From the NCBI GenBank assembly GCA_017407115.1, contig JAFQXD010000004.1, forward strand, positions 1 to 64,000: a stretch of 64,000 nt of DNA, in the 5' to 3' direction. The translations under genes and the position numbers were made by a program. Below the pieces are notes generated by a model. That model was not told the DNA's origin. It made no database searches and saw only the letters and a list, made by a program, of their open reading frames with translations. This DNA comes from Methanobrevibacter sp. (GTDB lineage: Archaea > Methanobacteriota > Methanobacteria > Methanobacteriales > Methanobacteriaceae). Below, one piece after another: positions 26,767 to 36,194 of this stretch (its first letter is position 1; each line of letters opens with the position of its first letter).

Positions 26767-27477
26767 TTATACATCAGAGTATAATAAACCTAATGCTCTT
26801 GATGTGAAGAATACTAAATATACTCCTAAGATACCGGTTAAAATACCACCGATTGTATTATTCCAACTAGTAATTAAACCTACAATGAAATATAAAATTA
26901 TGGCAAATACCAATACAATAATTATAAACAAAATAAGTTTTCCAATACCAACTTTTGAGATATCACCGATTGCTTCACCAATTGCAAGAGCACTGCCTAA
27001 GTCTTCAGTTTTAGCTAATCTGCATTGTGCCATAACTAATGCTAAAGAGAAAACAATTGCAACAATTAAAGTAATTAAACCAGATAACCAGTGTTGGAAG
27101 ATAATTGCTAAAATTGCACCAATGATAATAGGAATAATCATGTAAACAATTTGTACAACAAATAATTTTACACCATTAATGAATTGTCTTACAAAGTCAA
27201 CACCAGGGCCGTCAGGGTTTCTTTCAATACCATACTTTATAATGTCTAATTCATAACCACTAATTAAAAATCCAAGGAAAAGTGCTATAATGATTCCGAT
27301 AATTCCAGATCCGATAACCGCCCAAATATTATTCATTGCATTTCCGGCAAGAACTGCTCCAATAGTACCGGCCATAGCTATTCCTAAAATAATTCCTAAA
27401 ATAAGATATATTACTAATGCTTTAATATTATTAAATGGATAAACCAAAGCATCACTAAATATTTCACCTAATTCCAT
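26767..27477 (-). CDS. DUF4013 family membrane protein
   Basis: This 236-residue protein has about six membrane helices in the DUF4013 pattern: MELGEIFSDALVYPFNNIKA at the N-terminus, a glycine-rich second helix pair, and GYELDIIKYGIERNPDGPGVDF after the fourth segment. The function of the family is unknown. Methanobacteriales carry many copies. The gene stands alone. Confidence 0.85.
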   Translation of the reverse strand: MELGEIFSDALVYPFNNIKALVIYLILGIILGIAMAGTIGAVLAGNAMNNIWAVIGSGIIGIIIALFLGFLISGYELDIIKYGIERNPDGPGVDFVRQFINGVKLFVVQIVYMIIPIIIGAILAIIFQHWLSGLITLIVAIVFSLALVMAQCRLAKTEDLGSALAIGEAIGDISKVGIGKLILFIIIVLVFAIILYFIVGLITSWNNTIGGILTGILGVYLVFFTSRALGLLYSDV

Positions 27478-27666
27478 TTTTGTTCACCTTTTAATTTATT
27501 TAAAAACTCTTTTTTAGAGCTTATTATTATCTATATAAACAATAATATTTAAATATAAGTGATGAAATTGGAGAATTTGAAAAAATAATAGGATTAAAGT
27601 GAAAAAATTTCAATTAGTTGAAAATGCACCGAAGACCAAACTGTCAGACATTGATTTTTAATGTCA

Positions 27667-27852
27667 TCATTGTTTAAAATATTTTCCCAAGCTATTTAAC
27701 TCATTATTAAATTCATTAAGCTCTTTTGATGAAATTTCGCCACTTAAATCCGCAACATAATTATTATACAAATAAACAGCCAATAAAACTACAACAATAA
27801 TCCCTCCAAACAGTAAAATGAATTCTGCTGATGCCTGACCATTATCATCCAT
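27667..27852 (-). CDS. Small class III signal peptide (archaeal pilin-like) protein
   Basis: This 61-residue protein begins MDDNGQASAEFILLFGGIIV. The QxSxEF box followed by a hydrophobic helix is the class III signal peptide processed by EppA-type peptidases in methanogens. The remaining 35 residues are hydrophilic and acidic. It starts at the last base of the upstream secretion-platform gene, so the two form an operon. Confidence 0.85.
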   Translation of the reverse strand: MDDNGQASAEFILLFGGIIVVVLLAVYLYNNYVADLSGEISSKELNEFNNELNSLGKYFKQ

Positions 27853-28778
27853 TAAAATCCCCCCATTAATATAGTTCCTCCAAAGGTCGAAATAATATAA
27901 AATATTGCAAAGGAAGCAGATGCCAGAGGAAGTGAAAACTTAAATCCCTTTTTAATATCACCATACATGATTATGCTTATAATGAAACCAACCAAAAGCG
28001 AATGGATTATTAAATAAACTTCACCAGCGATTGGGGCGGTTAAAATAATCTCCGATTCCATGCCATAGCTTTGCATGAACCCAGAATAAACACCCACCAT
28101 ACCAATCGCAAATGGAGTCGCAATGACCGCCGAAATTAACAAAAACATTACAGACATCATCACGGTTGACTTTCTCTCACGTTTTAAAGCCATCAAATCC
28201 CTTAAATCATCCGAAACATCATACAAGACAGATGAAATACTTGATCCGGATTTTCGCCCATCAAGAATTATGCCGAAAATTCTCTCCAAATCCTTAGATT
28301 TTAAACGTTTAGACATTGCTTGCCATGCATCATCAAAATTGCGACCCATTCGAATTTCAATGATTGTTCTGCGCATTTCATCGTAGAGAGGACCCTGACC
28401 ATACTGCGACATATCCTCCATAGCATTTTCAAAACTTAAACCTACCTGCAGCATGCTTGCAAGCTGCCTTAAAAAGTCAGGTGCAGATTTTTCAATCTCC
28501 TGTGCTCGACGCTCCTGTACAACGACAACATATGTGAAAAGGCAGGGAAAAATGAAAAAGGGTAAAATCAACATAGATACTGGAAGATTTAGAAATATTA
28601 ATGTAACTACCAATACAATTTCACTTACTAGAATGAAAATTATTAAAATTGCTAAAACATTACTTGCTTCTGTAAAAATGGCCCCGCTAAGTAAAAATTC
28701 CTGGAACATGGACAAATACTTTTCAGGAATAATATTGTCTAAAAATACTGCTAAATTATTGGTTATTTTAAATTTCAT
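27852..28778 (-). CDS. Type II secretion/type IV pilus platform protein (GspF/TadC-like)
   Basis: This 308-residue protein has T2SSF domain features (RQLASMLQVGLSFENAMEDM and GRKSGSSISSVLYDVSDDLR), with membrane helices near residues 40-85 and four more after about residue 205. Such proteins anchor assembly of archaeal pili. The usual ATPase and second platform gene are absent on either side, and only a small pilin follows. Confidence 0.88.
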   Translation of the reverse strand: MKFKITNNLAVFLDNIIPEKYLSMFQEFLLSGAIFTEASNVLAILIIFILVSEIVLVVTLIFLNLPVSMLILPFFIFPCLFTYVVVVQERRAQEIEKSAPDFLRQLASMLQVGLSFENAMEDMSQYGQGPLYDEMRRTIIEIRMGRNFDDAWQAMSKRLKSKDLERIFGIILDGRKSGSSISSVLYDVSDDLRDLMALKRERKSTVMMSVMFLLISAVIATPFAIGMVGVYSGFMQSYGMESEIILTAPIAGEVYLIIHSLLVGFIISIIMYGDIKKGFKFSLPLASASFAIFYIISTFGGTILMGGF

Positions 28779-28945
28779 AAAATAATATTTGGTATTAATA
28801 CATATAAAGTGTTGGTTGTGTTCAAAAGCAATTTTACAATATTAAAACAATAGTTATTATAACTTAAAATTAAAAATTATTTAATGAATACTAAAAGACC
28901 AGGAAACCTCACACAAAAAATCAAAATGCAAACATCGATATTTCA

Positions 28946-29137
28946 TCATTTCTTGTTTTTGGAATATTTCATCCTAACCACATTAAATACGATTACAAGT
29001 ATGAATAAGACAATCCTCCAGTACCAAGCTATTGGAGCGAAAAGCAAACAATAGAGAAGAATTATCCCCACAATTCCATGAGTGAACAGATTTTTCCAAT
29101 CGGTCAAATAGATTTTTAAAGCATTAATAATTTTCAT
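28946..29137 (-). CDS. Small two-helix membrane protein, unknown function
   Basis: The protein has 63 residues with two adjacent membrane helices (about residues 20-35 and 38-53) and a basic tail (RMKYSKNKK). It starts MKIINALKIYLTDWKNLFTH. No family was recognised. It stands alone between the pilus platform gene and the MFS gene. Confidence 0.6.
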   Translation of the reverse strand: MKIINALKIYLTDWKNLFTHGIVGIILLYCLLFAPIAWYWRIVLFILVIVFNVVRMKYSKNKK

Positions 29138-29171
29138 GTTAATACCTTATTTAATTCTCAAGAATTATATA

Positions 29172-29222
29172 GATTATCATTATCATATTTTTGTCCAAAT
29201 TAGTTCAAAGACCATGATAATC
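29172..29222. repeat. Inverted repeat upstream of the MFS transporter
   Basis: GATTATCAT (29172-29180) and ATGATAATC (29214-29222) are perfect 9-base inverted arms, 33 bases apart, in the 163-base divergent spacer. The arms could be paired operator sites for the transporter, but in AT-rich sequence chance cannot be ruled out. Confidence 0.3.
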
Positions 29223-29300
29223 ATTAAATATGTTGCAATATCAAACATTATACAATGATTAATTTCTTGAAGAATAATTGGGGCTGTTAAAATTACATTA

Positions 29301-30533
29301 ATGAATGAGCAAACCAAATTGGAAAAAGACCATTATATGATTTTTGGATTGAGTTGGGCAGGATGGGTTTTTGATTTCTATGATTTAGTCTTATTTACCT
29401 TTTTAATAACCCAACTCCAAACTGAACTAAACTTTTCTGCAGAAATGCTTGCTTTATGTTTGGGAATATCACTGTTCGCTACAGGTTTGGGTGGAATTAT
29501 TTTTGGAGCATTGGGAGATCAATATGGCCGTAAAAAAGTATTGCAATGGACAATTCTCATTTATTCTTTAGGAACATTATTATGTGCATTTTCATGGTCA
29601 TTTTATTCACTGGTGCTGTTTAGATTCATAACAGGATTAGGTGTTGGTGGTGAATGGGCTACCGGCCAGATATATATTAATGAAACATTTCCGGACAAAT
29701 TAAGAGCCAAATTCGGAGCATTCATGCAGTCAGGAGCTCCTGTCGGAGTGATTTTGGCTTCAATAGTTGGAGGAATAGTATCCCCTATTATCGGTTGGAG
29801 ACTAACCTTTTTGGTTTCAATTATTCCTGCAATTACTGTCATTTTGATAAGAAAATATCTTAAGGAATCCGACGTCTGGATACAAAACAAGGATCAGTAT
29901 GTTAACAGAAACATTTTTCAGGAGTTTAAGGAACTGGTTTCAAAAGAACATAGAAAAATATTCCTCATATCTTTAATTTTATGCATATTCGGTATGTCTG
30001 CATATTGGTACACTTATTCATGGCTTCCAACTTATCTCACACAAGAAAGAGGACTTGCAGCAATTGGAACTACAATTGGAATTGTAATCATCCAATGCGG
30101 AGATTTTTTAGGATATACAAGTTTCGGTTTTGTTGCAGAAAGACTTGGAAGACGTCCTGCATTTACAATTTACAGTTTCATAATGGCAATAAGCATATCC
30201 ATGATAACAATTTGCTGGAATCAGATTAATGCAATCCCCGATTTGATTTTCGTTTTTATGTTCCTGACAGGGTTTGGAACAGGATTTTTTGGAGGATTTG
30301 GCGCACTGTTTTCAGAATTGTTCCCTACAAAAATCAGAAATACAGGTGTTGGAACAGTTTTCAACCTTGCGCGCGGAGCACAATTCATCACTCCAGTAAT
30401 CATAACGCTTGTTGCAACATACTTTGATTTGAGCTATGGAATAGGAATTGCAGCAATATTCGCACTTCTTGTGGGAATTTGGATTTGGACATTCCCTGAA
30501 ACTAAAGGAACCTCCATTAATGAATTAAATTAA
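29301..30533 (+). CDS. MFS transporter (sugar/organic acid:H+ symporter type)
   Basis: This 410-residue 12-helix carrier has the MFS loop motif GALGDQYGRKKVLQ between helices 2 and 3 and the corresponding AERLGRRPAF in the second half. Helix 1 carries GWVFDFYDLVLFTF, with the acidic residues typical of the metabolite:H+ symporter and sialate/benzoate-type groups. The substrate cannot be read. It is a single-gene unit, divergent from a small membrane protein, with a candidate operator upstream. Confidence 0.88.
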   Translation: MNEQTKLEKDHYMIFGLSWAGWVFDFYDLVLFTFLITQLQTELNFSAEMLALCLGISLFATGLGGIIFGALGDQYGRKKVLQWTILIYSLGTLLCAFSWSFYSLVLFRFITGLGVGGEWATGQIYINETFPDKLRAKFGAFMQSGAPVGVILASIVGGIVSPIIGWRLTFLVSIIPAITVILIRKYLKESDVWIQNKDQYVNRNIFQEFKELVSKEHRKIFLISLILCIFGMSAYWYTYSWLPTYLTQERGLAAIGTTIGIVIIQCGDFLGYTSFGFVAERLGRRPAFTIYSFIMAISISMITICWNQINAIPDLIFVFMFLTGFGTGFFGGFGALFSELFPTKIRNTGVGTVFNLARGAQFITPVIITLVATYFDLSYGIGIAAIFALLVGIWIWTFPETKGTSINELN

Positions 30534-30625
30534 TCCAAACCAAATACAAATATTTTTAGATTATTGAAAAAATATCTAATGAGCATAAAAGAAAAATATT
30601 ACTAACCAAAATTGGAGAAAGTTTG

Positions 30626-31669
30626 ATGAGTAAGACCAGAGTCGAATGGATTGATTTCGTGCGTGCAATTGCAATATTGACCGTTTTATATATTCACGCA
30701 ACGGACGGCATATTTATAATATCCTCAGATGCAATTCTGAATTATACTATTTATTCAAGGATATTCAATTTTGCATCACTCTTTATTGGGCGCATCGGCG
30801 TTCCATTCTTTTTAATGATTACAGGTTACTTATTATTGGACAGAGCATATGATGATGAGCGTGTTCGTAAGTTTTGGAGTAAAAATTGTAAAGGGCTCGT
30901 TATCGTTACAATAATTTGGGCGATAATCTATGCAGTTAGTTTGCAGTTTATTGCAGTTGGCAGCAGCCATGTTAATTTTTCTGAAGCGAGAAATCTGTTT
31001 TTCAGCCACATGTGGTATATGCCAATGATTATCGGTATGTATCTTTCAATGCCATTTGTGTCAAGTGCTCTTGAGAAATTTGACCCGAAAACAATTTACC
31101 AAGCTGCAATAGTATTTACCCTTTTGGCATTCCTTCTTCCGTTCATTACTGTCGTATTGGCAATGCACGGCATTCAAAATGTAAATATCCAATATTGTCT
31201 TGGATTTAGTGGCGGCGTTTATGGTATCTATATCATTATAGGATATTTGACTAAAAAAGATTTGTTTAAAAAATATTCCTCAAAAAGCATGGGATTGCTT
31301 GCTATAGTATCATTTTTAATATGCGTACTCTTCCAGTACTATGCATTTACCCTATCTTATGATTTCTTCTTATGGTATGAATTCCCATTTATTTTAACCG
31401 GATCATTTGCATTGTTTGAGTTATGTTCTAGAATGAAAACCGTCAAAGCATTCCCGCTAGTCAGTTTCCTATCCAAATACTCATTTGCAGTATTTTTAGT
31501 GCATAACTTATTCAGATTGCCACTGCTCCCGGTTGTCGTTCAGCTACCATTTTCGGAACCTGTAAAAGCAATAATTCTTTGGATTTTATTAATAATACTC
31601 AGTTACATTGCGGTAGTCATTATCTATAGAATCCCTAGATTTGGAAAATATATATTATACATGAGATAA
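30626..31669 (+). CDS. Acyltransferase 3 family membrane protein
   Basis: This 347-residue protein has about ten membrane helices and begins MSKTRVEWIDFVRAIAILTV, with the conserved His in LYIHATDG. The family transfers acetyl or other acyl groups to cell-surface sugars. In methanogens it may modify glycans of the wall or of glycoproteins. The ATG at 30626, 7 bases after GGAG, is preferred over the overlapping TTG. A hairpin terminator overlaps its last codons. Confidence 0.88.
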   Translation: MSKTRVEWIDFVRAIAILTVLYIHATDGIFIISSDAILNYTIYSRIFNFASLFIGRIGVPFFLMITGYLLLDRAYDDERVRKFWSKNCKGLVIVTIIWAIIYAVSLQFIAVGSSHVNFSEARNLFFSHMWYMPMIIGMYLSMPFVSSALEKFDPKTIYQAAIVFTLLAFLLPFITVVLAMHGIQNVNIQYCLGFSGGVYGIYIIIGYLTKKDLFKKYSSKSMGLLAIVSFLICVLFQYYAFTLSYDFFLWYEFPFILTGSFALFELCSRMKTVKAFPLVSFLSKYSFAVFLVHNLFRLPLLPVVVQLPFSEPVKAIILWILLIILSYIAVVIIYRIPRFGKYILYMR

Positions 31670-31695
31670 TTACATTATCTCCTTTTATTTTATTT
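31663..31695 (+). terminator. Hairpin and T-tract after the acyltransferase gene
   Basis: GAGATAAT (31663-31670) pairs perfectly with ATTATCTC (31674-31681) around TAC, followed by CTTTTATTTTATTT. It includes the stop codon. Confidence 0.68.
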
Positions 31696-31808
31696 GAACC
31701 ACAAGAAACTACATCATATAATCAAAACTTCTTTTAAAGAGATAGGTGAAGTATATATATATTTAAAATTCAATACAGAATTATATAAACTATTTAAGGC
31801 GATAACAA

Positions 31809-32492
31809 ATGGAATATGAAATTAAAGGAGGTTCATTCCCTATTGTAATATGCACATTACAAAAAGGAGAAACCCTAAAAAATGAAACTGGCGCAATGGC
31901 ATTTATGACATCTAACATGAAAATGGATACCAACACTGGCGGAGGACTCTTAAAAGGACTTGGAAGAGCTTTAGCAGGAGATACAATATTTTTAAACTTC
32001 TTCACTGCTCAATCAGATAATGAACAAATCGGTTTTTCATCATGCACTCCCGGTAAAATCATGCCTATAAGATTAAACGGCGGAAACGCAATCATCGGTC
32101 AGAAAAATGCATTTTTAGCTGCTGAAGAAAGTGTTGATGTTGACATTTACTTTAAAAAGAAACTTGGAGCAGGATTATTCGGCGGAGAAGGTTTTGTCCT
32201 TCAAAAATTTAGCGGAAATGGAATGGTATTTTTAGAAATCGACGGAGAAATAATTGAAAAAGATTTACAGCCTGGAGAAAAAATACTCCTCGATCCAGGA
32301 CATATTGCAGCAATGGAAGAAACCGTTGATTTTGATATTGAAATGGTTAAAGGAGCTAAAAACATATTGTTTGGAGAAGGATTATTCTTCTCAAAAGTAA
32401 CAGGTCCTGGAAAAGTATGGATTCAAACAATGCCAATATCAAAATTAGCTGAGGCACTGATTCCATTTTTACCAACCAACTCCGGCGATTAG
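31809..32492 (+). CDS. AIM24/TIGR00266 family protein
   Basis: This 227-residue soluble beta-rich protein has the family features MEYEIKGGSFPIVICTLQKG, a GGGLLKGLGRALAGDTIFLN stretch and LDPGHIAAMEETVDFDIEMV. The family forms trimers of double beta-barrels with unknown cellular role. A TATA-like ATATATATATTTAAA run lies about 40-60 bases upstream. It stands alone. Confidence 0.9.
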   Translation: MEYEIKGGSFPIVICTLQKGETLKNETGAMAFMTSNMKMDTNTGGGLLKGLGRALAGDTIFLNFFTAQSDNEQIGFSSCTPGKIMPIRLNGGNAIIGQKNAFLAAEESVDVDIYFKKKLGAGLFGGEGFVLQKFSGNGMVFLEIDGEIIEKDLQPGEKILLDPGHIAAMEETVDFDIEMVKGAKNILFGEGLFFSKVTGPGKVWIQTMPISKLAEALIPFLPTNSGD

Positions 32493-32562
32493 GACTAAAA
32501 TAGAAAACTACAAATAATTTTCAAGTCATTGGTGGAATTAAATTTATTCCATCAAAGACATT

Positions 32563-33579
32563 TTAAATAATGTCTAACGGCAAATCGCCAATGACATTAC
32601 CTTTTTTAGAAATTGAAACCGTATCTTCAAGGCGCACACCGAATTCACCTTCCAGATAAATTCCCGGTTCCACAGTTATTACCATCCCATCTTCGATTAC
32701 AGTTTCATCACGAAGAGAAAATCCAGGAGTTTCATGAATATCCAGCCCCAAACTGTGACCTGTAGAATGTATAAATTTATCCCCATAGCCATATTCCTCA
32801 ATGATGTCTCGAGCCACAGTATCTATTTCCAAACATTTGATTCCCGGTTTAATGGCTTTGATGGCCTTGTCATGAGCTTCAGCCACAATATCCCAAATTT
32901 CCTGCTGGCGTTCAGTGTAAACCATTGTTCGAGTATTATCTGAACAGTACCCCCTATAAATAGCTCCCCAATCAATCAGGACAGGTTGTGATAACTTTTT
33001 GTTTTGTGGAATCGCATGGGGAAGGCTTGAATCCGGACCACTTGTTACGATTGTGTCAAAAGATTCCTTGGCCGCACCATTTTCAATCATTAACCTGACC
33101 AAATCAAAAGCCACTTCCTTTTCACTGCCATTATTATTTAAAATATCCAATTGCAAGAATGATTTTTGGGCAATTTCTGTGGCTTTTGTGATTTTTTCAA
33201 TTTCATCCTGCGTTTTAATCATTCTTTGCTTGTCAACATATGTTTTTGAGTCAATTTCAAAATCATCTCTAAACTGGACATAGCTGCTGAAAGGCAGACT
33301 CGGCTCGATTGCAAGATTTTTGATGCCTTCCTTTTTTAGCTCATCAATCATTACCTCATAAGATTCGTATTTTTTCACTTCAATTGAGGAATTCTGATTT
33401 GCCAATTCCATATCCATCTGTGAAGCATAAATAATAGGATTCTCCTTTATAATGCAAAAAGCAAAACTGGTAGGCCTGTAACCTGAAATATATTCGACAT
33501 TGGTAAATTGTGTAAGTAAATAAGCCTGAAAATTATCTTTCTTTAAATCATTTAAAATATTATTTATATGAAAGTCCAT
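32563..33579 (-). CDS. M24 family aminopeptidase (Xaa-Pro peptidase type)
   Basis: This 338-residue metallopeptidase has the N-terminal creatinase-like domain (about 1-120) and the 'pita-bread' catalytic domain. All five metal ligands are seen: two Asp in DWGAIYRGYCSDNTRTMVY, His in STGHSLGLDIHETP, Glu in VITVEPGIY and Glu in FGVRLEDTVSI. It probably cleaves Xaa-Pro bonds in peptides. The ATG at 33579 is chosen over an upstream in-frame one because the extra 22 residues fall in the divergent promoter region and look unlike the family. Confidence 0.93.
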   Translation of the reverse strand: MDFHINNILNDLKKDNFQAYLLTQFTNVEYISGYRPTSFAFCIIKENPIIYASQMDMELANQNSSIEVKKYESYEVMIDELKKEGIKNLAIEPSLPFSSYVQFRDDFEIDSKTYVDKQRMIKTQDEIEKITKATEIAQKSFLQLDILNNNGSEKEVAFDLVRLMIENGAAKESFDTIVTSGPDSSLPHAIPQNKKLSQPVLIDWGAIYRGYCSDNTRTMVYTERQQEIWDIVAEAHDKAIKAIKPGIKCLEIDTVARDIIEEYGYGDKFIHSTGHSLGLDIHETPGFSLRDETVIEDGMVITVEPGIYLEGEFGVRLEDTVSISKKGNVIGDLPLDII

Positions 33580-33688
33580 GTTTAATAATTTAAAAAAATG
33601 AATATAAATATTTAATTTAACTGAATTTGACAACACCAATCTCAAAAAAAGATAATTATATTAAAGTCAAATTAGATATTTTAACATT

Positions 33689-34330
33689 ATGTTTAAATTT
33701 ACAAGTAGTGAAGTGAGAGATTTAATAATCGCATTTATCGTTATTTCACTTTGTTTTGCAATTGCAAATGCTGGACGAGATATGAATGCCGTTCTTAACT
33801 TACTGCCTATGATTATGGTTGGCGTAGGTGCAGGATTCATATTGCACGAATTAGGACATAAATTTGTATCCATGAAATATGGTTACTGGGCCGAATTTAA
33901 ATTATGGCCACAAGGATTGCTGTTTGCACTTGTCACATCATTTTTCGGATTCGTATTTGCTGCTCCGGGTGCAGTCTACACCTATGCAAATTACATGACC
34001 GATGACATAAACGGTAAGATATCCATTGCAGGACCTATTGTCAACATAATATTGGCTCTGATATTCCTTGCAATATCCGTTGCAATCTATCCGTCTGCAT
34101 TTTACAGTGAAACCTCAGTATTGATATTTATCGTATGTTCACTTGGTTACTCAATCAACAGTTTTCTTGCAGCATTCAACTTGCTTCCAATTGGAAATCT
34201 TGATGGGTCCAAAGTGTTAAGGTGGAATTTCGGAATTTGGATTGTAGTAATGGCCATAGCAGCAATCATGACATTCATGTCAATGTCAATGGGTGTTGAA
34301 AATATCGTTAGATTAATTATAGGATTTTAA
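33689..34330 (+). CDS. M50 family (site-2 protease-type) membrane metalloprotease
   Basis: This 213-residue protein has about six membrane helices and the zinc motif LHELGHKFV near residue 54, plus FNLLPIGNLDGSKVLRW with the third ligand Asp. It is the minimal core of the S2P family. It starts the operon with ycaO (3-base gap), tfuA and the LarE-like gene. A direct role in McrA modification is not known, but the spacing indicates joint transcription. Confidence 0.9.
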   Translation: MFKFTSSEVRDLIIAFIVISLCFAIANAGRDMNAVLNLLPMIMVGVGAGFILHELGHKFVSMKYGYWAEFKLWPQGLLFALVTSFFGFVFAAPGAVYTYANYMTDDINGKISIAGPIVNIILALIFLAISVAIYPSAFYSETSVLIFIVCSLGYSINSFLAAFNLLPIGNLDGSKVLRWNFGIWIVVMAIAAIMTFMSMSMGVENIVRLIIGF

Positions 34331-34333
34331 ATT

Positions 34334-35536
34334 ATGAGTGAAGAACTAACATACTTTAAGGGAACCCATAGGGTAATTGCTCCTAAAAAAACTATTGAAA
34401 ATACAGAAGACAAATTAAAAATAGCTGGAATTACCCGTATTGCAGACATTACTGACTTGGACAGGATAGAACTTCCAATCTATACTGCAATCCGGCCAAC
34501 TGCACAGGACGGTGCGGTCAGCATTTATGGTGGAAAGGGCATTACACGTGACCATGCAAAGGCCTCCGCAATGATGGAAGGTTTTGAACGATATTCCGCT
34601 GAAAAACAGGCTGATGATGAAACCGTGATTGCAACATTGGATGAAATAGCCAAAAAAGGAAATTATATCAATCCAAAATCTTTAAATTTAGGTCAAGATT
34701 TAGAAAAGAAAGATTTAACAGATTTTAATTTAGAATGGAATCTGGCACACGACATAATTTCTGATGAAGACTATTATGTTCCATCAAATGCAGTTTATCA
34801 CCCCTATTCTCCAGACGATTCAATAAACGGATTGTTCAAATCAAACACCAACGGTTTGGCATCAGGAAACGTTTTGGATGAGGCAATACTTCATGGGATG
34901 TTTGAAGTGATAGAAAGGGATGCATGGAGTATTTTTGAGCTAACCCATAAAAATTATGCTCAAATTAATTTGGACAGTATTGAAAGTGACATAGTCAATG
35001 ATACCATTGATAAGTTTGAGTCACAAGGAATTAAAATTAAATTGATGGACTTTACTGCAGACATCAACATTCCAACAATAGCGGCTTCCGCTGATGATAC
35101 CGTTTCAAAAGATGCTGGGCTTTTGACTTTGGGAATGGGAACCCATCTTGATCCTGAAGTTGCAATCCTAAGAGCTTTGACTGAAGTGGCACAAAGTAGA
35201 GCAACCCAAATCAACGGTGCACGTGAGGATACAGTAAGAGCAGATTTTGCGCGTGAAGCTGGCTATGAACGTATGAAAAGAATAAACAAATACTATTTCA
35301 GACAGGAAGACGAACAGAGAGATCTCTCAGATATTGAAAATAAGGCTACAACTTCAATTACAGAAGACATTGAAATCGTCAAGGACGAACTGATATCCAA
35401 TGATATTGGTAAAATATTATATACTGACCTGACAAGGCCTGAATTGGACATCAGTGTTGTTCGAGTAATCATTCCTGAAATGGAACTATATGCACTTGAC
35501 CAAACCAGAGCAGGATATCGATTTTTAAAAGTATGA
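34334..35536 (+). CDS. ycaO: YcaO-type McrA-glycine thioamidation protein
   Basis: This 400-residue YcaO protein uses ATP to activate a peptide amide. In methanogens, together with TfuA, it converts a glycine of McrA to thioglycine. Visible YcaO features include GGKGITRDHAKASAMMEGFERYS, the NTNGLASGN and EAILHGMFEVIERDAW helix with metal/ATP ligands, and RALTEVAQSRATQINGARED. tfuA follows after 4 bases, which identifies the McrA-modifying subgroup. Confidence 0.95.
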   Translation: MSEELTYFKGTHRVIAPKKTIENTEDKLKIAGITRIADITDLDRIELPIYTAIRPTAQDGAVSIYGGKGITRDHAKASAMMEGFERYSAEKQADDETVIATLDEIAKKGNYINPKSLNLGQDLEKKDLTDFNLEWNLAHDIISDEDYYVPSNAVYHPYSPDDSINGLFKSNTNGLASGNVLDEAILHGMFEVIERDAWSIFELTHKNYAQINLDSIESDIVNDTIDKFESQGIKIKLMDFTADINIPTIAASADDTVSKDAGLLTLGMGTHLDPEVAILRALTEVAQSRATQINGAREDTVRADFAREAGYERMKRINKYYFRQEDEQRDLSDIENKATTSITEDIEIVKDELISNDIGKILYTDLTRPELDISVVRVIIPEMELYALDQTRAGYRFLKV

Positions 35537-35540
35537 TAAC

Positions 35541-36194
35541 ATGACCAAAATCATTATTTATGCAGGATTGTCAATTCCTTTTAGTGAAGCAAAAGAGATT
35601 TTAGACTCACATGATGGTGTTGAAGTAATCTACAAAAGACCCATCCAGAGAGGGGATTTGAACCTTGCTTTAAGAGAAAATCCCGATATTATCTGCATAA
35701 TTGATGGAGTTTTTCATCAAAACTCAGCCGTTGGCCATAAGGAAATCCTTAATGTGATAAAAAAAGGAATTAAAGTTTATGGTGCATCAAGTATGGGCGC
35801 ACTTAGGGCATCAGAGCTTGATGTTTTAGGTATGTGCGGAATAGGATATGTCTACAACCAGTATGCAACCGGAGAAGTTGACTCCGACGATGATGTTGCT
35901 GTGATGCTTGATTCAGAAACCCTTGAAGCCCTCTCAGAACCTCTGATTAATATGAAATATGTTTTTACAAATGCAGTGTCTGAAAACATTATTACAGAAA
36001 ATGAAAAGGACGAACTGCTTGATATTGCCAAAAAAACATATTATCCTAAAAGAAACTATGCGCAAACTTTAGGAGCATCAAGTTTAGACAATAAAACAAA
36101 GGACAGGCTGGTCGATTTTATCCGCAAATCTCCAGACATTAAAAAGGAAGATGCCAAAGATCTTATCAACCACATCAAAAAAGAGATAGAATGA
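35541..36194 (+). CDS. tfuA: TfuA-like McrA-glycine thioamidation partner
   Basis: This 217-residue TfuA-core protein has the hallmark KVYGASSMGALRASELD. In the known system it supplies sulfur or assists YcaO in thioamide formation on McrA. Upstream is ycaO. Its stop overlaps the start of the LarE-like gene (ATGA), so sulfur-handling functions are tightly grouped. Confidence 0.94.
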   Translation: MTKIIIYAGLSIPFSEAKEILDSHDGVEVIYKRPIQRGDLNLALRENPDIICIIDGVFHQNSAVGHKEILNVIKKGIKVYGASSMGALRASELDVLGMCGIGYVYNQYATGEVDSDDDVAVMLDSETLEALSEPLINMKYVFTNAVSENIITENEKDELLDIAKKTYYPKRNYAQTLGASSLDNKTKDRLVDFIRKSPDIKKEDAKDLINHIKKEIE

